From NCBI RefSeq assembly GCF_029873635.1, contig NC_080417.1:33778214-33842213 (forward strand): 64,000 bases of DNA, in the 5' to 3' direction. The translations under genes were made by a program, and so were the position numbers. This document shows positions 1-11,596 of the stretch, one piece after another; position 1 is the first letter of the stretch, and each line of letters starts with the position of its first letter. Under the pieces are notes generated by a model. The model saw nothing but the letters and a program-made list of their open reading frames with translations, did no database searches and had not been told where the DNA came from. Source of the DNA: Malania oleifera (Eukaryota; Streptophyta; Magnoliopsida; Santalales; Ximeniaceae).

Positions 1-358
1 ATGCATTACACGAGGCCCCCTAATTTATTTATTGCAATTTAAAATGGGGAAAAATAGAAGCAAAGAACCAAAAATGATATTTAAGTTAAAACTAACAATA
101 GTTGATCATCTCATCATGTAGTTGCATATTTAGAAAGGACCATCTGATCCATGTGTAAAATTTCAAGGTGTACTCAAGAGTACAGCAGCTCTGTTAGAAA
201 TCTCTTCACATAAAAGCTTGAATTTAACAGCAGTAACAATAGTATCAACAACAACCACGAAAAAAAAAAAAAGAATTTACAATTAAACTACATGTAAAAC
301 CTTAATGTAACATGTGAGCTACTACTAAGCTGTAAAAGTATGAAAAAATAGTACACAT
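1..358. other. Downstream flank of the alpha/beta hydrolase gene
   Basis: This AT-rich stretch lies just past the stop codon of the minus-strand hydrolase gene and should hold its 3' untranslated region. I see a short poly(A) run near 259-271 and no coding signal. No polyadenylation site can be fixed from sequence alone. Confidence 0.5.
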
Positions 359-3300
359 TCAGGGTGTAAGGAGGGCAGCTTTGGGTGTCAAGGTTGATAA
401 CCATTCCACTAAAGCCCGATTGGCAAGCTCTGGAACTTCATCATGCGGGCAGTGTCCTGCCTGTAGGTTTACAAGGGATGTGTTTGGATAGAATTCTTTT
501 ATTCGACTAGCTTTGGCTGGACCAACCCACGGGTCTAGGTCACCCCAGAGCAACAACAACGGGCAAGAGAGTTTACTCAAGACACCGTCTAGAGTGTACT
601 TGCCCTGGTTAAACATGAACCGCGTCATTAATCTGTAGATAACAAAGGAAAGAGATCATAAAGTTAAGCAAGGGAAACAAGTTTGCATAATGGTCAACTT
701 TACGGTAAAAAAGCCCAAGGGTTGAGTCCTAAGGTTCCTTGCCTACTCCAGAATGCGAGGTTTGGGCTTTGAAAAAAATTTGTTTTACAGTTCAAAGAAT
801 CCCATGTAAACCCTAATTAAAAAGATAATCATTGTTATTGTAATCAGTACATCCATATCCCATACCACTTATTTTTACTGAAACATAATGGGATAGGATC
901 CAGATAAGTTCTCAGATCAATTAATTATGACTGTTTGCTCAAATGTAGAAGTTCTCATATTAGGATGGAATGGAGGAACATGTTCACATCAATACCTGTA
1001 ATAAACTTCTCCGGCATTAGGGTCAGCTGTTGGTCTTGTTATTGATTCAATAAGATAGTCATCCACATTGGAGGTATTTATATATACCTGCATTAACAAA
1101 AAGAATGTGCTCTCTGGAAGTTTATTTTTCACCCAACAAGAAAAGAAATATTTTATTCAGACATAAAGACAGAATAAACAAGATGAAAGCCAAGAAGTCC
1201 GCCCAAATTAACCCTGTGTTTCATAAAAAATAAAATGAAGTACAACAAAGCCCTATACTAAGCAGATCAAAGCTCTGCAACCACCAGAAAATATTGAAGT
1301 ACTAAACTAAGGTATGATTAAGTTATAACCACTACCATATATCACGCTTTCAAGAACCTCAAATGAGCTCAGACATATTTTTTGAAACTGTCTTGCTTCA
1401 TTCATGCAAGGCTGGCAAGCAAGGTGTGCTTATTTTACCATTTCATAATTTAGATTGATCTGTTCCCATTCACAGGACCAAACAAGAAATCAAAAATATT
1501 GTGATATGTGGCTCATATGCTTGATGGGATGCATGTAGAAGCAGAAGGCATAGTGGAAAATCAATATGCTGAGGAGCAGTAGGGAAACCATCGACAGTTT
1601 GGCTAGGACCATTGACGGTTTGGCACGAAAATTCAGACAATTTACATTCTGTCTGAAATTGTTGACAGTTTGGCCCAATCTGTCAATGGTTTGGCTCGGG
1701 AACCCATTACATATTTTTGAATTTTGAACAATGGATGTTAAGTTGGTTGGAGTTTGGAGGGAAACCCTCTAGTAACTTTATATATTCACTGGTCTGGGTG
1801 TATTTTCATTGTAAGAAGTAAAAAGATCATTGTAAAGTGTCTTTTGATACCAAGATAGTAAAAGTACTTTGCCGATTGCTCCCGTGGATGTAGGCATTAC
1901 CGAATCACGTAATTCCTTGTGTTGATTTTATTTGCTTTCATATATACTGCATGAGTGTGTTCTGTATTTGATTTTCATTGGTTGCTGCATTGAAATTCCA
2001 TTGTGCAATTACGATTCTATATACAACAAATTGGTATCAGAGCAACTGTTGTTATGGCTTCGGGTACTTCGTCAGCGAAATTTGACGTTGTCAAGTTTGA
2101 TGGAATCGGGAACTTTGATTTATGGCAGAGAAGGGTGAAAAACTTCGAGGAGGGGCGTATTGGCTGTTTTTCTCACCCTTTGGGGGCTCCTTTGATTTCG
2201 CATTTACTCTATGCAGATGACATTTTGATTTTTCTTAATGGGGAGAAACAATCCATGCAACGTCTTATTAAAGTTTCGGGTATCTATGAGCAGTGGTCTG
2301 GCCAAATGATTAGCAAAGAAAAAACAGCTATCTTCTTTTTAAAGAAAATTCCAATGTGGCAGAGGCGGAGTCTAATAAGATTAACGAGATTTGTGGAGGG
2401 TGTTTTCCCGGTCACTTACTTAGGTGTCCCGCTTGTTTCTGGTCGCTTTACGATTAGATCCTTGGAACCATTTGGTTCAAAAAATAAAAAGTAAGGTGGC
2501 AAGGTGGAAGCTAAAGCTGCTATTGCAAGGTGGTCGTCTAATTCTTTTAAAGTATGTTCTCACTTATATGGCGACTCATTTGTTGGCGGTATTAGACATT
2601 CCGAAGGTAGTCCACAAGAAGATGAATTCTATCCTCTCAACTTTCTTTTGGGGTGAGATAAATGGAAAGCCAAAAATGAAGTGGCGCTCGTGGTCTAAAC
2701 TGTGCAAGCCCACTAGTGAGGGGGGATTAGGTGTTTGTGATTTTGGCGAAATTCAAAAATCTCTACATATGAAATTTGCATGGAGGCTCATGACTTTACA
2801 CTATCTTTGGACAAAATTCTTCAGTGCTAAATATGTGAAATAAGGACATATCTCCATGGTGGTTTCTAAAGACTCGAGTTCTTGGTTTTGGAAATCAGTC
2901 ATGTGGGTCTTACCTCAGGTGATGGAGAACGTGAAGTTGAAGGTAAAGAATGGCAAGGGTTCGTTTTGGTTTGATAATTGGTTGGCTAGTGGCCTACTTT
3001 GTTTGCAATTTAACAATATTCAAAATTCTCTGCTTAATATTAAAGATATGTAGGTGGATGGTGCCTGGGATAGGCAACACTAAGTGGAGTTGGTTGGTAA
3101 TGACAAAGCCGAAGAAGTCATATAGAATATTGCTTGTGGGAGACCAGGTGAAGATATTCTAATTTGGAAACTCAATCATAAAGGAAGCTTCATGTTGTCA
3201 AGTGCTTGTGATTTAATTAGAGTCAAAGGGCCACAAGTAAGGGATATGGATTGGTTGTGGCACAATCTCTTGCCAAAAAAAGTCAACATATGTGCTTGGA

Positions 3301-6300
3301 AAGCTCGTTTTGACAGATTGCTGGTGGATGAGAAAGTTCAATCCTTGGGTATTGCTCTTACTTCTCGGTGTAACTGTTGCGAGCTAGGGCAAACAGAAAC
3401 CTAGAATCATGTCCTTTGCTCGAGCGAGATTGCTGTGAAGGTTTGGGATTTTGCTGCTACAGCCTTGGGGGTTCCTTGTACGAATGTTGTTTCTTGGATT
3501 TGTTGTGTTCAATAATGGTTTACTTATGCTAAAAAATCGACTTAGAGGGGTGTAATCATTGGTATCTTGCCGAGTTTAATAACTTGGAGACTTTGGGTGC
3601 GTCGTTGTAGAGTCCGAATGGAAGGTGCTAAGGAATCGGCTGAAGGAGTTTGGTTGGCAATCAAGGTATGACTTAGGAGGATTTCGGAGAATATGAGATC
3701 AAGAGGATCCCTTTCCACTCAGGATAGCAAAGTTTTAAGTGCTCTTGAGATTCCAATTATCACTCCGAAGGCACGGACTCCTTGTGTTGTTAGGTGGGGG
3801 AACCCTCGGGTTGGGTCCGTAAAGTTGAACGTAGATAGTAGTTGTCGTGAAAACCCAGGGACATGTGGAGGGGGTGGTGTGATTCGAGATTGCAGCGGGG
3901 CTTTCCTGGGTGGTTATTCTTCCTTCTTTGGCTATGGCTCTAATAATAAAGCCAAACTTAGGACCCTGACGGAGGGAGTGCAGATGTACAAAGAAATGGG
4001 TTATATGAATGTGGAGATTGAATGTGATTTTAAGGTAGTGGTTGATTGGGTTCATTCTTGGAGATGCATGGTAAGGTATTTGTGGGATTTTTGGGAAGAG
4101 CTTCTTGAGGCTCTTTCCATGATTAATTTCACCATTGCTCATCAATTCAGAGAAGGAAATAAAGTTGTAGACTTATTGGCTCGTCAGGGAGAGGAAGACA
4201 CCAGTATGAGATATTTGGAGTTTGCTTCTTTACCCCGCCTAGTTAGAGGCATGATATGCCTTGAAACAATTGGTCTTCCTCATTTAAGAGTCTAATGTGT
4301 CGTTTTGTCTTCGTTTCATTTTGTTACGTTTCGATTTTATCCGTTTGTAGCTTGTTTTGCTAGAACCACGGTATTCCTCTGCCATAAGTAAGGGATTTTC
4401 TAATAAAGAAAGGAGGTGCCGCCCTCTTTTACCCAGGGTGAAAGATTTGCTTATGCAGCAAGGGATGGTAAAGACCTTGTATGGTGTTCAACCGGAAGAC
4501 ATGGATGAAGCAAATTGGAAGGAATTGGAGGCAAAGACGGTGTCTACTATCAGATTGTGTCTGGTAGATGACGTGCAATATCATGTCATGGAAGAGGATT
4601 CTCCTGCAGCTGTATGGAAAAAATTTGAAATTCGGTACATGTCTAAGTCTTTTACGAATAAATTCTTTATTAAACAAAGGCTTTATTGGCTTAAGATGGT
4701 GGAGGGTTTGGATTTGAACCAACACATTAACGCATTCAATCAAATCATAAGTGATTTAATGCGGATTGATGTGAAATTCAAGGAAGATAACAAGGCGCTG
4801 ATGCTACTAAATTCCCTGCCAACGTCACACATGTATGAGAACTTGGTTACGACTCTTACATGGCGTAAAGAGACCTTGAATTTTGAAGAGGTGACAAGCG
4901 CGTTGCTGGGCTTTCATCAAAGAAAGAAAGTCGGCGACAAAATTTCACACAATGAAGGGCTTGTGGTGAAGGGTAACCATGAACGTGGGAGAGGAAAATT
5001 TACATTCTGTCAAAAACTGTTGACGGTTTGGCTTGGGAACCCATCGCAGATTTTTGAATTTTGAGCAATGGACGTTAAGTTGGTTGGGGTTTGGAGGGAA
5101 ACCCTTCGGGAACTTTATATATACACTGGTCTAAGTGTATTTTCATTGTAAGAAATAAGAAGATCATTGTAAAGTGTCTTTTGACACCAAGATGGTAAAA
5201 GTACTTTGCCGAGTGCTCCTGTGGATGTAGACATTGTTGAACCACGTAATTCCTTGTGTTGATTTTATTTTTTTTCATATATACTGCATGAGTGTGTTCT
5301 GTATTTTTTTTTTCATTGGTTGCTGCATTGATATTCCGCTGTGCAATTACAATTCTATATACAACAAAAAATACCAAGAAAACTTGCACATGCGTAAAAA
5401 GGACCTTACTAAGGCATATCTTGGCCTATGGCCCCAGAGAACTGTGGCCACCCTTTATGTACGTGTTCCATGTGTATGGTGCTTGAAGCAAGGGACATTG
5501 CTTTCTAGTGTCTATTAGCATAAACAACAAGCAATAAACCTAAATGTATCAACATACTGCTTCTACTTATAGAATAACCTCCTGAATTTTCCATTTCAGC
5601 AATTATAATTTTTTTAGTAAAGCTATAGTTAAATTGGAAAGAAGTTGATCATACACTCTTCAATACGGATTCAATGCGAGCTGGTTGCTTTGATTGCCAG
5701 AATACAAATCCAAGAACTATACGCTGAAAAGCTTCCTTCAATGGTTTTAAGACAAACTTCTGTAGAACTGTATCTTCAGACTTATTGTTGTCACTATTTG
5801 CATTTCCAAACTGTCCTGCAGAGTTTAATAGTGCAACACCAAACACTTGCTCAGGTGACCCAGCTGCTGTAATTAAAGCAGTAAATCCTCCAAGACTGAA
5901 AAATGAACATGGTTCACATGTCAAATTTTCAAAGGCGTGATGCAAGAGAACACCAAATTACAATGGAATGAAATAAGCAAAACTAGAGATCTTTTGACAG
6001 GACTTGTGCATGTGCACGGTTGTGTTTGTTATTAGCTCAATGTGATAAATAAGATATGAAAATATCAAGGACATCAAATCCATTAAAAACAAAAAGGAAA
6101 TAATATATGTAAATGTAAAAACATCTATTCCTGCATTGAGCATGCTGGAATAGATCTATAGAGAGGCTGTCTCTGTTGGCATATAATTTGACAGCACATA
6201 GGATCCCAGATAGAATATAAATCAAAAGCAGAATTTCAATAGCTGACAAGAACTGCCCAGGATGGAGCTTGGTAAATTGACAACATTCAAATCATATTTC

Positions 6301-9300
6301 TTGATAAAATTTGAACGTTATCTAAGAAGGTTGACAACTTTCCCCCAAACTACAAAGGGGAAAAAAGTGCTCTTGTTTACAGCCCCCAAAATATCATAAC
6401 AGAACTTAAGCAAACGGAAGCTTAGTAGCCATGTAGCTAATGCAAATATGATTTAACACTTGAATAACTCGTATTGCTTAATACAACTCAAAAGAACAAA
6501 TTGAAGTAAAATTGTGGCAATTCAAGACTCAATCATGTGCTCTACTCAACACTTGGCGAACTACACTGGCTCATTAAAATAACAAATGAATAAATAGAGC
6601 TTGACTTGAGAGAGCTGCAGTTAGCTTTTCTCATGCAAAAGTGGGAGGGCTGGCATGGTATAAGCTAGAGAGAAACTAGGTCACCAAGCACAGCAGCATT
6701 AATTACCACATTTTTGTTTGCCCCAAGGTTTCATAGCCTAACAAACTACTAAGAACTAACTACTTGAGTTTAAGTGCGATGCACAGATTATTAATGAATT
6801 CAAGCTTCAAGGATTTGTTTAAGGACATAGAAATGGGCAAAGCAGTATTTGATTGTATTTCCCAAGCTGTATTATATGTAATCTCCAAAGAAATTGAATG
6901 ATCATGGCACAAAACTAAAACAAGAAAAAAGAGATGAAAAGAGATTGATCTAGGCTTGTAGCCTGGGGCAGTCAACTTTGAGTTTAAGTGTGATGCACAG
7001 ATTATTAATGAGTTTAAGCTTCAAGGATTTGTTTAAGGACTTAGAAAGGGGCAAAGCAGTATTTGATTGTATTTCCTGAGCAGTATTATATGTAATCTCC
7101 AAAGAAATTGAATGATCATGGCACAAAACTAAAACAGGAAAAAAGAGATGAAAGGAGATTGTTCTAGGATTGTAGCCTGGGGCGGTCAACTGGCCCACAA
7201 GGCCCAGTCAACTGTCCTAGGCATTATAGGCCAGACCGCCCCTCTTGGGGCTGGCAGACTAGTCCAGGCAATAGCATGGAACGGTCAACCAATCCAAGGG
7301 GGTAGTCGACTAGTATACCCTATCAATGACTTCAATAATTAGTTTATCTCTAACGGCTAGCTGCCGGTTGACGAACCCATGACCTGGGTCAACCAATCTA
7401 TGCAGCAAAACTAACTCTAATAGACAGAAAATGACTAATTTTACTCAAAACTTTATATATAAGCCCATTTAAGCCTAAGGTGCACTAGCCAAGCATTCTA
7501 AACTATTTTATCACATGCTAGAACTCTTTCCTCTCTCTAAATTCTATTTGCGCTCTGATTTGCTCATCCTTTAGAGAAGTTTATAAGACTCAAGCGCCAT
7601 CACGCCGTCTATTCTTTGAGAATTTTATTTTGAACTTCAAATTGCAAATCTTTCCTTGTGAGAAAACTTTCAAGTGTATTCAAATCTCTATTGTAACTTG
7701 TAAGTTGGTGCCCTTGCCATCAAGTAAAGCAAGGAGATTGTAATTGGTAACCTTACCGCCGTTAAAGCAAAGGGTGTAGTAGAATCTAAAGATGGTTGAC
7801 CTTAAGAGAGTAGACATAGGCCGGATGGCCAAACCACTATAAATGTGTTTGAAATATCTCTTCCTTACTCTCTTTTATTTAAATTTCTTTATTTGTGTGT
7901 TGCTTGGTTTATTTAATTTGTTTCAAATCGGGTACTCAAGCATTTAATATTTTTATAAAACCCAATTTACCCCCCCCCCCCCCAACCAAAACTCTTGAGT
8001 TGCCTTTGGACCAACAGTTTTGGGTCCAAAACTTAACATGCATAGCATTAAAGTCAAAGCAAAACACTCACGAGCAGTAATACCCAAAAAAAATGCATGT
8101 CTGCAACTTGCAAGTGTTTAACTAGAGAACTAGAGGGATCTTCCATTTCACTCCCTTAACATCAGAAATAGAATGAGATTTCTCATATGCAAATTTCACT
8201 ATAACCCAAACTCTTGAGATTTAGAAAATTCTAGTATGATTATGTTGGATTGTGGCTCATTCAAAGAGTGATTCACTTGAAGTTTGTAAGAGAAGAAGTT
8301 TTTGAGTGGAAGGCATAGTGCCTATACATTGCTAGATAAGAATATTTTAAGGTTTTCATATGCAGGGTTATTTAAATGCAGCCTAGGGTTGAAAACCTAA
8401 GCAGTTCAGTTAGAGCATACTGATGATTTTTGCTGGAGCAAAACATTGTAGCATTCTCTTTCTATTTTTCTTATGTTATGCTGTGCGTGTGTACGCCCTA
8501 CAGGTCATATTCACAACAGATTAAATGTGCTTCAATATGAACTAGAAAATTAAAGAGACAATATACAAACACTGGATTTAGTTTATTACCTGTTTCCAAC
8601 TAATATTGCCGGTTCTTTCACTATCTCCTTTAAGAAATCTAGAACCTGATCTCTCCATACCATGGCATCATACTCGATAATTGCTTTGTCGCTCCAGCCA
8701 AATCCTAGCAAGTCTATGGCATAAACCTTGTATCTTTTGGCCAACTCAGGTATGTTGTACCTGGCAGTAGAATTTCATTGTAGATTTGAGGAAGACCTAA
8801 AATGAATTTATTCAACAAGCAAATAAGTATAAAGGCATCATCACAAGAATAATGGTCTATACTATTTGCATTCGTTTTGAGTTTAGTGAAAAGGAAAGTG
8901 CAAGTAGACTTCAATATCAAGGAAAAGAATATTCTGATTTCTGCATACAGAAAAAACCACAATCACATAGAGTTCCAAATTTTGCAGCAAGCATAGAATT
9001 ATCTACATGACAAACATTGATGAATACCTTACCCCTGATACTCTAGCATTAGATGAGCAAGTAGCAGAAAAAGAAAAAAAAATCAGATTCATGAAACTCA
9101 AGACTGGCAATTGCATTTACCAATTTCTAACATCAATGCAAAGTAACAAGAAATCTCAGGTTTGAATCTTGGGAGCACTGGGAAGGGGTATTAGATAGGA
9201 TATGTGCTACCTCCATTTGTATACTCAGGCCCAGAGTGGGCCCGCAATGAACACACAATAAAAACCCATACGTTGGCCCATTATCTCAGTAGATTAGTTG

Positions 9301-10206
9301 AGTGTCCAAAGCCTCTTAGAGCCATCATTTCAAAAAAGACAAAAAAAAAAAAAAACCCATACTTTGTGTTCGGGAGCATAAATTTCGAGTCTTGAATTTG
9401 GATTTGAGTAGATTGGACAAAATTAGATATAATTCTGTCTTACATTTTATCTAAATCCACACAGATCAAAATCCAAGATATCTCTGGGATATATTAGTTT
9501 GCCATACAAGGATCTATGGGGGTAAAAATGCAACCTCCAATGAAATGCAGAAGCACCAAAGCCATGAATAAGAACAATTGGAAGCCCCTCTCCTTGCTCC
9601 ACATAATGTATTTTGTGACCTCGCCACGACCAAAAATTGTAGCCCTCCGGTTTGAATGGTAATCTCTCCATTCCTGAAGAGAAACGAAAAAATCTCAATT
9701 TTAACCAAGTTCCATATAAGGAATGGAAGCACACCACATTCATCGGCAACATCTAAAATCTACATGAGAAAAAATGTATAACGATAATAAGCAAACATAT
9801 TTTCTCCCAAAAAAAACTAAAAGACACTCTTATTTTAAATCGCATTGATTTAAACAGAGGTTTTTCCTTTTACCTCCAACGGGCTCAGTCATCAAAGAAG
9901 AACCCATCATCGAAACTCCCGCAGCCACAATTCCTCTCAGACCGAAACCCCTCCTATTGATTTCACATTTGCTTCCTTCACGGATAGAGAGGGAGCGGAG
10001 ATTAGCATTAGAACTCGAAATATTCAAAACTATTCGCTTAATAAGGTAGATCACGAATCACCAAAAAGAAAAAGGTGGATATAATGAAATAAAGAATTAA
10101 AAAGCTTACTGTGGTGATAGGTTCTGGCAGGCGCAACAAACCGGGGATTGTTGGGACTGAAAAACTCCGTTCTTAGTGAAAGCGATGTTGCGCAAGAAGC
10201 AAACAT
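359..10206 (-). CDS. Alpha/beta hydrolase fold protein, probably plastid-targeted (7 exons)
   Basis: Seven exons join with GT-AG introns: 10206-10110, 10029-9874, 9673-9535, 8760-8590, 5895-5655, 1087-996 and 632-359. They total 1170 nt, giving 389 codons plus a stop. The protein closely resembles, from memory, the plant alpha/beta hydrolase group that includes Arabidopsis At4g36530. The oxyanion-hole motif HGFGAS starts near residue 121. The nucleophile elbow GNSLGG puts the catalytic Ser at 188. The acid is probably an Asp in GDLDPW (330-332) and the base is His359 in AGHCPHDE. Residues 1-70 are rich in Ser, Arg and Asn with few acidic residues, like a transit peptide; plastid import is inferred. 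The natural substrate is unknown. The start at 10206 opens the transit-like region; an in-frame ATG at 10347 would add 47 residues. The Ser188 codon is split AG/T by the 2.7-kb intron 4. Introns 4 and 5 (5896-8589 and 1088-5654) are swollen by repeats, but all splice signals and the frame look intact. Confidence 0.93.
1500..5366 (+). mobile_element. Copia-type LTR retrotransposon fossil in intron 5, split by a LINE
   Basis: The 5' LTR runs from about 1500 to 2028 and is followed by a primer-binding site, TTGGTATCAGAGC at 2031-2043, of the initiator-tRNA-Met type. A second LTR copy lies at about 5003-5366 and shares long blocks with the first. Between them only gag is recognisable: its start at 2054-2131 and the rest at about 4435-5000, a UBN2-like Copia gag. 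No protease, integrase or reverse transcriptase is seen. A LINE sits inside gag. The element is a broken fossil with several breaks. Its LTRs resemble that at 42513-43079 (both contain repeats of the type GACGGTTTGG), so the two are probably one family. It lies antisense to the hydrolase transcript. Confidence 0.8.
2141..4434 (+). mobile_element. 5'-truncated L1-type LINE inserted in Copia gag
   Basis: A 9-bp target duplication, AGGGTGAAA, flanks it at 2132-2140 and 4435-4443. The protein order is that of plant L1 elements. First comes the C-terminal half of reverse transcriptase, with the YADD box at about 2210-2221. A Cys/His zf-RVT region follows at about 3192-3420, and an RNase H domain at about 3693-4270. 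The endonuclease, ORF1 and the front of the reverse transcriptase are absent, as expected from incomplete target-primed reverse transcription. The coding region is broken over at least five reading-frame segments. In the RNase H, the Asp residues of LNVDSS and of the final GNKVVDLLA block remain, but the usual catalytic Glu of the NxAEL block reads Lys (NKAKL). The 3' end has AATAAAG but no long poly(A). It is dead and non-coding today. Confidence 0.85.
6764..7195 (+). repeat. Two-copy tandem repeat, unit about 214 bp, in intron 4
   Basis: Two adjacent copies begin at about 6764 and 6978 and each ends in a shared GGGGC(A/G)GTCAAC block at 6966-6976 and 7180-7190. Differences are few and scattered. 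The repeat runs straight into an LTR-like segment, so it may be an internal duplication within an LTR rather than a host repeat. Confidence 0.8.
7196..8016 (+). repeat. Sirevirus-like LTR remnant in intron 4
   Basis: The segment has the layout of a long Copia/Sirevirus-type LTR. It holds repeated GGTCAAC/AGTCGACT palindrome-like motifs (7184-7400), a TATA-like TTTATATATAAG near 7452, and an end reading C-rich run, TTGAGTTGCC, CCAACA at 8011-8016. No primer-binding site follows, so it is a solo or truncated LTR. The left end is not clear; the 214-bp tandem repeat just upstream may belong to it. A poly(C) run lies near 7971-7982. Confidence 0.55.
8017..8589. other. Intron 4 remainder
   Basis: This is ordinary AT-rich intron sequence up to the splice donor of exon 4. 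I see no coding, repeat or RNA signal in it. Confidence 0.6.
9366..9480. repeat. Short AT-rich fold-back (MITE-like) element in intron 3
   Basis: The left part (TCTTGAATTTGGATTTGAG) pairs imperfectly with the right part read on the other strand, around a short centre. Similar fold-backs lie near 10640-10790, 46185-46400, 46750-46890 and 48710-48825. This suggests a small non-autonomous DNA transposon family. No target duplication could be assigned. Confidence 0.5.
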
Positions 10207-10347
10207 CGGAAGCTTTAAACCGATAAACCCTAGCTCCAGAATGCGAAGAACGTACAGATTGTTGAAGAATAGTAGAGAGATGAGCTGAGCTGAGTTACTG
10301 AGTAGTTTATGTGGTTGGAGCAGTTTTCGGAAATGTGGCGAATTCAA

Positions 10348-10926
10348 AGCCCCACAGGTTTTGTTTTCCTGTTCTTTCTTTCTAGTTTATTTTCCCGGGA
10401 AAAATCGTAGCCAGCCTCAACATTTGATCGCGCGAAATGGTAAACGAGGTCGTTTCGGCTTTTAAGATGGTATTGAATTGCTTTTTCAATGATGTGACTT
10501 TTTTTTTTTTTTTTTAAGGCAGGGAACTGAGCCATCGTCTGCACCTATAAACGGTAGGAGCCAAATTTAATTAATAAAAGTTTTGATAGCAATAAAGAAT
10601 AGATTAGAGCTTTGCATCAAATAAAGAAAGTAATATATAAAATTTATTTATGTTACAAGCATAAATTTTAAATTTTAGTTTTAGATTTAAATTTGAATTA
10701 ATTTGAATAAATTTGAATATAATTTTATATTAAATTTTATCCAAATTTAATATAAATTTAAATTAAAAGTTTTTCTAAATATAGGACCATGGAAAAAAAA
10801 ATTATTTGCAAATTCAAAAATTATTTAGGAAACTATGATTTGAAAAGTACTAAGAAGAGTAAAATAAGCTCTACTAGAAGAGCTCAACTGCTAGATCGAC
10901 AAACTCCACCATATCAACTCATTGCT
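10348..10926. other. Upstream region of the hydrolase gene
   Basis: This is the likely promoter side of the minus-strand hydrolase gene. It holds a poly(T) run at about 10499-10516 and, at about 10640-10790, an AT-rich fold-back sequence of the type seen at 46185-46400. No core promoter element can be assigned with confidence. Confidence 0.4.
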
Positions 10927-11345
10927 AACATCCCGAATATCACTTACCTCATCTTGTGCAATGATGACGATCAAATTGTTGCCAAAAGAGATCATGGCTG
11001 GAGAACCTATTGAAGAAAAGCCCACCAAGAGGTTTCTGCTCTGAGCCAAACATGGCCACGGAGAGCTACAAACATCCCAAATTCCACTTGCCTCATCCCA
11101 TGCAACGATGACCACAAAATTGTGGTTGAAGGAGATTACAGCCAAAGAATCCATTCAAAAAGAGCCTCCAGAGGCAAGGTTTTGTTCCAAACCAAAATTT
11201 ATGGTCACAAAGAGCCACCAACAACCCAAATTCTACTGACCTTATATTGCACAACGATGACTACTAGATTATGGTCGAAGAAGATCATGGCTAGAAAACT
11301 TATTTGAGAAAAGCCTTATAGAGGCTTCTGCTTTGAACAAGCTTC
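10927..11345. repeat. Three degenerate tandem copies of a 144-149 bp unit
   Basis: Units begin at 10927, 11071 and 11220. Each carries an AACAxCCCxAAT block, a GCAAxGATGAC block and a downstream GAGGxTT(T)TGxT block. The copies have diverged strongly by substitution. They lie just upstream of a Copia-like LTR end and may be repeated regulatory sequence within that LTR. Confidence 0.75.
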
Positions 11346-11596
11346 TTGATCAAGATAATTAGGATTTTAAGATAGAAATTTTAGCTAGATCAACTATGAT
11401 GGAGCATTCAACATATCATTTTTATTTTGAAAAGGAGAGTGTAGATTGATTTTATTTTAATTACATGTTTCCAATTCTTTGTATAAGTAACAGGTTGTAC
11501 AAAGATTGAAAATACATTAATAGCAACTCATTCTTTGCTATCTTTTATTCTTTATTTTCCTCCCGCTTCCTTTTGCTCTACTTTTATCATGGTATT
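11346..11596 (+). repeat. Copia-like LTR 3' end with start of a primer-binding site
   Basis: The segment ends in a pattern common to plant Copia LTRs: an AATACATTAATAGCAACTC block, a T/C-rich stretch, then ATCA followed by TGGTATT (11590-11596). The last bases match the first six of the tRNA-Met primer site TGGTATCAGAGC. A Sirevirus-like LTR begins at the next base. The left end of this LTR is not clear; it may include the tandem repeat at 10927-11345. Confidence 0.45.

Noticed and set aside
2003-2494. A single fused protein running from Copia gag into LINE reverse transcriptase
   Set aside because: The open frame crosses the LINE insertion point by chance; the two halves belong to different elements, as the 9-bp duplication shows.
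3735-4145. Minus-strand 136-residue frame
   Set aside because: It is the shadow of the LINE RNase H region on the plus strand.
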